From CAVRQM01 sp963732775 (lineage in GTDB: Bacteria; Pseudomonadota; Alphaproteobacteria; Acetobacterales; Acetobacteraceae): 64,000 bases of DNA. The DNA is taken from assembly GCA_963732775.1 (NCBI GenBank), contig CAVTAR010000001.1, positions 2,335,102 through 2,399,101 on the forward strand, read 5' to 3'. Under the pieces are notes generated by a model. That model had not been told where the DNA came from, made no database searches, and worked only from the letters and a program-made list of their open reading frames with translations. Each line of letters begins with the position of its first letter. Positions within the stretch are counted from its first letter, which is position 1. A program made the translations under genes and the position numbers. This document shows positions 58,638 through 64,000 of this stretch, piece by piece.

Positions 58638-58731
58638 GGCGAGGCTGGCCGAGGTCAGAGCTGCGCGATGGGGTCGACGATGGAGAGCACCGCGTTGGCG
58701 CCGGTGGCGGGCTGGCCCACCAGGCGCGCGC

Positions 58732-59574
58732 TCAGGGAGTGGACGCGGCGCGGGCGCGGCACCGGCGCAGGAACTGATCCTGGAACGAGGGGTCCGACAG
58801 CGGCGGCGACAGCGCCGCGAACTTGCCGCCCGAGATGAACACGCCGGTCTGGTCGCCCCACTGGCTCGCCATCGCGGCGTCGAAGATCTTTCGCGCGCCT
58901 TTGTCGGGGCTGGGCAGCACCGAATAGAACAGCCGCATCCACAGCGGCGTGCCGCGCCCGCGGGTGAGCCCGGTCTTGTTCGGCCCCGGATCGGCGGTGC
59001 GCACGACGATGCCGTCGCCGGCCAGCTCGCGACCGAGCGCCGCGGTCAGCACGTTCAGCGCCTGCTTGGAGTTCACGTAGGAGCCGTACAGCTTGCGGAA
59101 CGCGGCCGGCTTCAGCAGCTCGTCCCAGTCGAGCGTCTTGGCGCCGAGCGCCAGCCCCGCCGACGTGCTGACGACGGTCGCGCGGCCGGCCGCCTGCAGC
59201 GCCGGGCGGAGCTGGTCGATGAGCTGCAGCGGCGCCAGCGTGTTGACCTCGAAATGCAGCTCGTTGCCGTGCCCGGAGAACTGCAGCGTCTCGGTGAGCA
59301 CGCCGGCATTGTTGAACAGGTAGTCGAGGCGCGGATACTTGCCCGTGACCTCGCCGGTGAGCCTGCGGATGTCGGCGTGGTTCGCGAGGTCGACGGCGAA
59401 CACGTCGCGCACCGCGCCCGGACGGATGCCGTTCAGCGTCGCCGCGAAGGCCTGCGACTTGCCGAGGTCGCGATCGACCAGCAGCAGGCCGGTTCCCAGC
59501 GCCACGAGCTGGCGGCACAGTTCCGAGCCGAGACCGCCAGAGGCCCCGGTGACGACGGCGAGTTTCGTGGACAT
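58732..59574 (-). CDS. Short-chain dehydrogenase/reductase (retinol-dehydrogenase-like)
   Basis: 280 aa. TGASGGLG cofactor loop (residues 9-16), VDRDLG, FNNAGV, VSTSAG with catalytic Ser, and YVNSKQAL with the Tyr and Lys. VRTADPGPNKTGLTRG follows the substrate loop. It oxidises or reduces an alcohol/ketone with NAD(P)H; the substrate is unknown. The frame ends CRARAASTP at 58732. ATG 59574 is the first start after the upstream gene's stop region. Confidence 0.88.
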   Translation of the reverse strand: MSTKLAVVTGASGGLGSELCRQLVALGTGLLLVDRDLGKSQAFAATLNGIRPGAVRDVFAVDLANHADIRRLTGEVTGKYPRLDYLFNNAGVLTETLQFSGHGNELHFEVNTLAPLQLIDQLRPALQAAGRATVVSTSAGLALGAKTLDWDELLKPAAFRKLYGSYVNSKQALNVLTAALGRELAGDGIVVRTADPGPNKTGLTRGRGTPLWMRLFYSVLPSPDKGARKIFDAAMASQWGDQTGVFISGGKFAALSPPLSDPSFQDQFLRRCRARAASTP

Positions 59575-59614
59575 GGGCGGAGCACCTCTCGGGATGGTTT
59601 GGAAAGCCGTGCAG

Positions 59615-60379
59615 TCAGTCGACGCTGAACCAGGCGCTGGCGAACGGCCGTCGCGGCGGCGGCGGGTCGGCCGCCGGGTGCTCGAAGGCCTCGCCGACCT
59701 CGTCGCCGCACGGGCTCTCCAGCCGCGGATGCACCAGCAGCCGCAATGCCCCGCGCGGCCAGGGCGAGGCCGGCACGAACCGCCATTCCCGCTCGCCGCG
59801 GACGAGGCTGGCCTGGCCCGCGAGGCGCCGGCCGGCGGCGTCGGCCACCGCGATCAGCGCCCGCGACTGCGCCTCGATCGGCCCCGGGAAGCCGACCACC
59901 AGCGCCGCCCCGGTGCCGGCGCGCGGCGCGGCGATGGACCACGCGCCGGGGTCGGGCACGGTGCAGCCGCCGGCCGCGACCAGCCAGGAATGCACCGCCA
60001 CGTCGCCGACCCAGAGCGCCACGCGCTGGCCGGGCCGCAGCGCCCAGCCGGCGGCGTCGTGGCGGAGCAGCCCGGTCTTCACCCGCCCCGGATCGAGCAG
60101 CAGCGTCAGCGTGCGCCGATCGGGCGACCACAGCGGCTGGTCCAGCAGCGCCCCCTCGATCACGCCGCCGCCGCCATCGGCGGTGCTCGCGCGCAAGGTG
60201 ATCGGCGGCAGCTCCGTCTCGTCCGCCGGCGCGGCGAAGTCGAGCGAGAGACGCAGCAGCCGCTCCGGCACGCTGTCGCCGGAGGGCGCGACCGCCACGA
60301 CCGCGGGCAGCGGCCCGGCCGCCGCGAGCGCCAGCAGGCACCCCGCGCCGAGCGCGCGACGGGCGTCACGGACGGCCAT
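59615..60379 (-). CDS. Hypothetical secreted protein
   Basis: 254 aa. The N-terminal GAGCLLALAAAGPLPAVVAV segment looks like a signal peptide. The rest is a beta-rich domain (LRLSLDFAAPADETELPPITLR, TLTLLLDPGRVKTGLLRHD), Ig-like in pattern, with two cysteines. It overlaps a tiny lipoprotein ORF upstream by 14 bp and belongs to a run of secreted genes opposite a TetR regulator. Function unknown. Confidence 0.65.
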   Translation of the reverse strand: MAVRDARRALGAGCLLALAAAGPLPAVVAVAPSGDSVPERLLRLSLDFAAPADETELPPITLRASTADGGGGVIEGALLDQPLWSPDRRTLTLLLDPGRVKTGLLRHDAAGWALRPGQRVALWVGDVAVHSWLVAAGGCTVPDPGAWSIAAPRAGTGAALVVGFPGPIEAQSRALIAVADAAGRRLAGQASLVRGEREWRFVPASPWPRGALRLLVHPRLESPCGDEVGEAFEHPAADPPPPRRPFASAWFSVD

Positions 60380-60473
60380 GGCTGTGCTCCGGCGCGAAGC
60401 CGCCAGTGCCCTCCGGCCGCACCCAGCCCCCGCCGCCGCAGCCGCAGGCGGCGAGCAGCAGCGCCACCAGCAT
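60366..60473 (-). CDS. Candidate small lipoprotein (35 aa)
   Basis: MLVALLLAACGCGGGGWVRP begins the reading frame: a short hydrophobic stretch ending in a lipobox-like LLAAC with Cys10, then a Gly-rich, charged tail. In-frame upstream codons (RAAARRA) would supply a basic N-region if an earlier start is used. It overlaps the next secreted gene by 14 bp. Very short, so moderate confidence only. Confidence 0.4.
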   Translation of the reverse strand: MLVALLLAACGCGGGGWVRPEGTGGFAPEHSHGRP

Positions 60474-60504
60474 CGCCCGACGCGCCGCGGCCCGCACCGA
60501 CCGG

Positions 60505-60549
60505 CCGGTCAATCCCGCACCGGTCAGTCCCGCACCGGTCAGTCCCGCA
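60505..60549. repeat. Three 15-bp tandem repeats spanning a stop codon
   Basis: Unit CCGGTCAGTCCCGCA, with one base changed in the first copy, at 60505-60519, 60520-60534 and 60535-60549. The minus-strand stop TGA of the upstream beta-propeller-like gene (60539-60541) lies in the last-listed unit, that is, the first one read by ribosomes. Every unit contains a TGA in the same register, so copy-number change would leave the protein end unaltered. Confidence 0.85.
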
Positions 60550-61765
60550 CCTGGTCGGGGAAGCCTTCCTCGCGCCGCAGCATGTTCTGCATCTGCCGGA
60601 TGCCGCCGTGTTCGGGATCGCGGGCATAGACGTAGCCCGGGAACATGAACTCCGAGACGTCGAAGTCGGTCAGGCGGAAGGTCGCGAGCTTGTCGATCGA
60701 GACCAGCTGCGCGTGGCCGCTGGCGAGGTCGCGGCGCAGGGCGACGAACCTCTGGTCGTCCTGGTTGTCGATCCGCAGCACCGTGCTCATGGTGGCGCTG
60801 ATCCGCTGCACGCCGGCGACCTGGCCGAACGGCACCGGCGTGGAATAGCCCGGGCCGCGGTTGGCCGCCTCGATCGCGGCGAGCGGGATGATGCTGCCGT
60901 CGCGGAACAGGTTGGCGACCAGCACGTACTGCACCGGCTTGCCGGTGGCGAAGTCCATGGCGGTGTACGCCAGCACCTGCGACGGCGTGCCGGCCTCGCC
61001 CAGTTCGGCGATGGTCTTGCCCCGGACGTGGGCACCGTCGACCAGGGCGTCGAGCGGGATGGTGACGAGCGGCGTGCACAGATAGGCGGCCAGCAGGTAC
61101 GGCTTGCCGTCGAGCTCGGCGAAGGCCATGGCGCGGATCGGCGCGCGGGTCTCCACCTGGTCGTGCGAGGTGTGATACATCTCGACCGACAGCATCCCTG
61201 CCGCGGCGCCGAACGGGTACGGGATGATGCGCAGCGACGAGGCGAAGGACTGGTTGGACAGCCCCGCGAGATACAGCCTGCCGTCGCGCCACTTCATGTC
61301 GGTCACGGTGAAGCTGCGACCGGGGATGCTGTCCCAGAACATCAGCGACGGGTCCGGCGCGTGGTCGAGCGGCGCCGAGGTCTCGGCCATCGCCGCGAGG
61401 TCGAGCGGGCGCACGCTGCCGTCGGCCCGGACCGCGACGATCGCGGGCGTGCGTTGCGGCCCGGCGGAGACGGCGACGTACACCTCGTCGCTGCCCGGGC
61501 GGGTGGCGATGTCCTCCATCACGAGCGCGCCGGTGCCGAGCGCCCGGGCGAGCGCCGTGTCGAGGTCGCGCAGGTTGAACGGCTGGCCGGCGCCGGGCGC
61601 GGCGGCCGGCAGCGTCAGCGCATGCACCCGCGACTGCACCCAGTCGGCGACGAACAGGGTGTCGGCCGGCCCGAAGGCGATGCGCGAGACGGAGCCGATG
61701 TCGGCGGCCCGTGCCGCGGCGGTGCCGGCGAGGAGCGCCGTGGCGGCCAGGAGGAGTGCGCGCAT
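60539..61765 (-). CDS. Hypothetical secreted protein, beta-propeller-like
   Basis: 408 aa. Signal peptide MRALLLAATALLAGTAAARA with cleavage near residue 20. The mature part has recurring beta-strand blocks (IAFGPADTLFVADWVQSRVHAL, VYVAVSAGPQRTPAIVAVRADG, RSFTVTDMKWRDGRLYLAGL) like a six- to seven-bladed propeller. No catalytic motif is recognised. ATG 61765 is chosen because the signal peptide starts there. It is divergent from a tetR gene 171 bp away, which may control it. Confidence 0.75.
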   Translation of the reverse strand: MRALLLAATALLAGTAAARAADIGSVSRIAFGPADTLFVADWVQSRVHALTLPAAAPGAGQPFNLRDLDTALARALGTGALVMEDIATRPGSDEVYVAVSAGPQRTPAIVAVRADGSVRPLDLAAMAETSAPLDHAPDPSLMFWDSIPGRSFTVTDMKWRDGRLYLAGLSNQSFASSLRIIPYPFGAAAGMLSVEMYHTSHDQVETRAPIRAMAFAELDGKPYLLAAYLCTPLVTIPLDALVDGAHVRGKTIAELGEAGTPSQVLAYTAMDFATGKPVQYVLVANLFRDGSIIPLAAIEAANRGPGYSTPVPFGQVAGVQRISATMSTVLRIDNQDDQRFVALRRDLASGHAQLVSIDKLATFRLTDFDVSEFMFPGYVYARDPEHGGIRQMQNMLRREEGFPDQVRD

Positions 61766-61886
61766 CAGCCGCGCCCCGGTGCTGCCGGGAGGCTGGCGGG
61801 TGAGCGACGGGCCAGGTCCGCCAGCGCGCGTCTCGGGACGATCCTCATGGCGTTTCTCCCTGTGCCTGCGTCGCCTAAATAGTATC

Positions 61887-61904
61887 GTGTACATGGCTGT
61901 CCAC
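61887..61904. promoter_or_regulatory. Candidate TetR operator (inverted repeat)
   Basis: GTGTACA, four bases, TGTCCAC: 7-bp arms with one mismatch, in the divergent interval between the secreted propeller-like gene and the tetR gene, 33 bp upstream of the latter's start. Size and place suit autoregulation by a TetR-family repressor. Found by eye only. Confidence 0.4.
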
Positions 61905-61936
61905 TATCCCGGCTATTCGCCCGGGAGGCGGGGCGA

Positions 61937-62617
61937 GTGACCGCACCGGGTCCTCCCCGCGCCGCGGCGGGCCGGCCGAAGGACGCCGCCAAGCGCGCCG
62001 CGATCCTGGCCGAGGCGCGGACGATGTTCTTCGAGCGCGGGCTGGAGGCGGTGACGATCGAGGGCGTGGCGGCGGCCGCCGGGGTCTCCAGGATGACGGT
62101 GTACGGCCATTTCGGCGACAAGGACGCGCTGTTCGCCGCGGTGATCGCCGCCGAGGGCCGGCAGGTGGCGCGCGCGCTGTCGGCGCTGTGTTGCGTGCCG
62201 CCGGGGCCGGGCGGCGGCGACCTGGCCGACCTGCGCGCCACGCTGGAGGCGTTCGGCCGCGACCTGCTGGGCTTCCTGGCGCAGCCGGACATCCGGGCGT
62301 GGAACCGGCTGCTGGAGGCCGAGGCGCCGCGCCATCCCGAGCTGGCCCGCGCCTTCGTCGAGCAGGGCCCGCGCGCCGTGGCCCGGGCGCTGGCCGAGCG
62401 GCTGCGTCTGGCGGCCGAGGCCGGGCTGCTGGACCTGCCCGCCCTGGCCCGGGCCGGGCCGGGCAAGGCCGGGCGACACTTGCTGGGCCTGCTGCGCGGC
62501 ATCGAGGGGTCGGCGGTCTCGCTGGGCCTGGCGCCGCCTCCGGCCGCGGCGGAGATCGCCGAGCACGCCGCGGAGTGCGTCGAGGTGTTCCTGCGCGCCT
62601 ATGCCCGGCACGCGTGA
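61937..62617 (+). CDS. TetR/AcrR-family transcriptional regulator
   Basis: 226 aa, GTG start at 61937. The helix-turn-helix region is RAAILAEARTMFFERGLEAVTIEGVAAAAGVSRMTVYGHFGDKDALF (about residues 20-66), a standard TetR N-terminus. The C-terminal ligand-binding part ends with LLGLLRGIEGSAVSLGL. It probably represses itself and the divergent secreted-protein genes. An inverted repeat lies in the shared promoter region. Confidence 0.93.
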   Translation: MTAPGPPRAAAGRPKDAAKRAAILAEARTMFFERGLEAVTIEGVAAAAGVSRMTVYGHFGDKDALFAAVIAAEGRQVARALSALCCVPPGPGGGDLADLRATLEAFGRDLLGFLAQPDIRAWNRLLEAEAPRHPELARAFVEQGPRAVARALAERLRLAAEAGLLDLPALARAGPGKAGRHLLGLLRGIEGSAVSLGLAPPPAAAEIAEHAAECVEVFLRAYARHA

Positions 62618-62650
62618 AGGCCCGCGTGACGCGCCCGAGGCGTCGGGCCC

Positions 62651-63698
62651 CTAGGCCTGCGGCAGCAGCACGAGGCGCGGGTCGCGGCACAGGTCCAGCG
62701 CACGGAAATCCTGGTCCGGGTTCTTGCCGCCGTAGACGACATGGGCGTCGAAGCGGCAGGAATCGCCGGGCCGGACGAGCCGCAATGTCAGCGTCGCGCC
62801 ATCGGCGAGTTCCCCGCTGCCCAGCAGGTCCGGCCCGCGATCGGCGGCACCCGAGGGCGCCAGGAAGAGCTGCCGCGCGGCATGGCCGGAGTGGTTCGCG
62901 ACCGACACCTCCACCGAAACCGGCGCCGCGCCGGGCGCCGGGCCGGGTGCGGGGCCGGGTGCGGGGCTGGACCCAGGCGCGGCTGGCGGCAGCGGCTCGG
63001 GCAGTGGCGCCAGCACGTCGGCGGTGGTCCAACCCGGGCGCACCCGCACGCCGCGCAGGCCGCACAGGTCGACGTTGCGGCGCTCCTCGGCGGCGCGGTT
63101 GTCGAAGATCACCCGCAGGTCCGCGAGGCAACTGCCGCGATAGGCGACGCTCGCGCGCTCGCCCACCGAGAGACTGCCGCCGTCCAGCAGGTCCTGCCCC
63201 CAATCCCCCAAATCGGCGGGCGAGATCAGCACCTGCTCGATCGGCCGCGCGGAGTCGTTGACGACGATGACCGTATGCGGGGCGGCCTCGTCGGCCGGGG
63301 CCAGGGCGGCGCTGCCGTCGAGCACCACCTGCCGCTCGCGACAGAGGTCGAGGCGGTGGCGTTCCTCGCGGCGGCCGTCCTCGTAGACCGCCTGCACGTC
63401 GAAGGCGCAGCCCGCGGCCCGCCCGAGCCGCAGGCGCCGCGACCGGCCGGGGGCGAGCGTCTCGCGGCCGAGCCGGTCGTCGCCCCACTCCTCGCTGGCG
63501 CTGGGCGAGACGTAGAGCTCGTTGATGCCGACCGCCGCGCGGTTGGCCACCACGATCTCCCGCCCGCCGGCGCCGCCCACCAGGCGGAGCTCGGCAGCGA
63601 CCGGGGCGGCGGGCGCGGTCGTCGTCACCGTCAGCAACAGCGGGGCCAGCAGCAGCGCGGCAGCAACGGCACGATGGAGGAGCGGCCACGCGACCATG
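62651..63698 (-). CDS. Secreted protein with three copies of a two-cysteine domain
   Basis: 348 aa. Signal peptide HRAVAAALLLAPLLLTVTTTAPA. Three tandem domains of about 80-90 aa follow. Each has a VVNxS-type strand, an ELYVSPS/QVLISPA/QLFLAPS strand, a WGxDxLG-like turn, a first Cys (GCAFDV, SCLADL, SCRFDA), a Y/F-x-D/N-G-like turn and a second Cys in DLC. Copies two and three are joined by a Pro/Gly/Ala linker (APGPAPGPAPG). The spacing suggests one disulfide per domain. Function unknown. Confidence 0.75.
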
Positions 63699-63830
63699 CG
63701 GTTCTGACCCAGCCCGTGCAGCGGACGGCCCGCGCCGCCTGCCTCTGCCCGTGCAGGAGGCGGGCTTAGAGCCGGGGTGCGCCCGGATGCAAGCGGTTGC
63801 CGGGAGCGCCGGGCGCGCCACCTGTTCGCC

Positions 63831-64000
63831 ATGAGCACACCCGATCCCGACGGCGCGGGCGCACCCTCGCCCGGCAAGCAGTCGCCCGGCACGCCGGCCC
63901 GCGGCGCGCCGGAGGTGCGGGCACACGCACCCCCCAGCCGGCCGGTGCCGGCGCTGCCGCCCGAGTTCGGCGGTCCCAGCGGTCCCGAGCCCACGCGCTA
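63831..64000 (+). CDS. DUF1674 protein (succinate dehydrogenase assembly factor 4-like), cut by window end
   Basis: 56 codons visible from ATG 63831. The N-terminus is a Pro/Gly/Ala-rich low-complexity stretch. LPPEFGGPSGPEPTR at the end is the DUF1674 signature, which normally continues YGDWE...DF within another 12-15 residues beyond the window. In mitochondria and alphaproteobacteria this small protein assists flavinylated SdhA. The gene is intact as far as it can be read. Confidence 0.8.
   Translation, partial: MSTPDPDGAGAPSPGKQSPGTPARGAPEVRAHAPPSRPVPALPPEFGGPSGPEPTR

Noticed and set aside
58655..58731. C-terminal extension of the SDR in a second frame to 58655
   Set aside because: The frame ending at 58732 already gives a normal SDR length and C-terminus; the other tail shows no family pattern.
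62741..63769. Long open frames antisense to the triplicated-domain gene and many others
   Set aside because: High G+C makes long frames on the opposite strand; they have no motifs and low-complexity Arg/Ala/Gly composition.

Overview
The window is a G+C-rich bacterial chromosome segment. The gene content (XrtA exosortase locus, minCDE, mlaEF, atm1-like ABC exporter, DUF1674) and the style of the secreted and proline-rich hypothetical proteins suggest an alphaproteobacterium, most likely Rhodospirillales/Acetobacteraceae. That placement is inferred from gene families only. Genes are packed, with many ATGA, GTGA and TGATG start/stop overlaps. No gene-free stretch exceeds 300 bp.

Region 1 (1-12.5 kb) holds nrdA with a tandem NrdR-type box pair upstream, then a minus-strand chain asnB > 37-codon ORF > Asp/Glu/hydantoin-racemase-like gene > dihydroorotase-family cyclic amidohydrolase. 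It continues with ygfZ and a TPMT-like methyltransferase, rmuC, a D-amino-acid transaminase, and a two-subunit flavin amine/amino-acid oxidase of the HcnB/HcnC type. Most of these genes, but not rmuC, the methyltransferase or the oxidase pair, carry single-base frameshifts. The frames are otherwise well conserved, so draft-assembly indels are the simplest explanation.

Region 2 (12.6-17.9 kb) holds a YihY-type membrane protein, a spermidine/putrescine-type ABC importer (ATPase plus two permeases, no binding protein in view) and a GNAT/BioF2-like acyltransferase.

Region 3 (17.9-41.5 kb) is the centrepiece, an exosortase A (XrtA/PEP-CTERM) exopolysaccharide locus. On the minus strand, after a tRNA-Val(CAC), come an export lipoprotein, chain-length determinant, tyrosine autokinase, TIGR03016-type outer-membrane barrel, ATPase, deacetylase, FemAB-like protein, glycosyltransferase and XrtA-EpsI. 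On the plus strand run prsK-prsR-prsT and a glycosyltransferase. On the minus strand again lie a second glycosyltransferase, a 700-aa Gfo/Idh/MocA-epimerase fusion and an XrtA-type amidotransferase. Together they would make, modify and export a polysaccharide and sort PEP-CTERM proteins under PrsK/PrsR and sigma-54 control. No PEP-CTERM substrate is encoded in the window.

Region 4 (41.7-52.9 kb) has an SDR, a Nudix hydrolase, an Atm1-type ABC exporter interrupted by one in-frame TAG, rpmB, a degenerate sensor kinase, a DUF3857/transglutaminase protein, a sulfotransferase-like protein, a flavin amine oxidase and a 5'-truncated beta-propeller remnant.

Region 5 (53.1-64 kb) has a gapless chain minC-minD-minE-alr-mlaE-mlaF (division-site placement, D-alanine supply, phospholipid transport), an unknown proline-rich protein, a palindromic intergenic element, an SDR, a cluster of secreted proteins next to a divergent TetR regulator, a secreted protein with three copies of a two-cysteine domain, and the start of a DUF1674 (succinate dehydrogenase assembly factor 4-like) gene cut by the window end.
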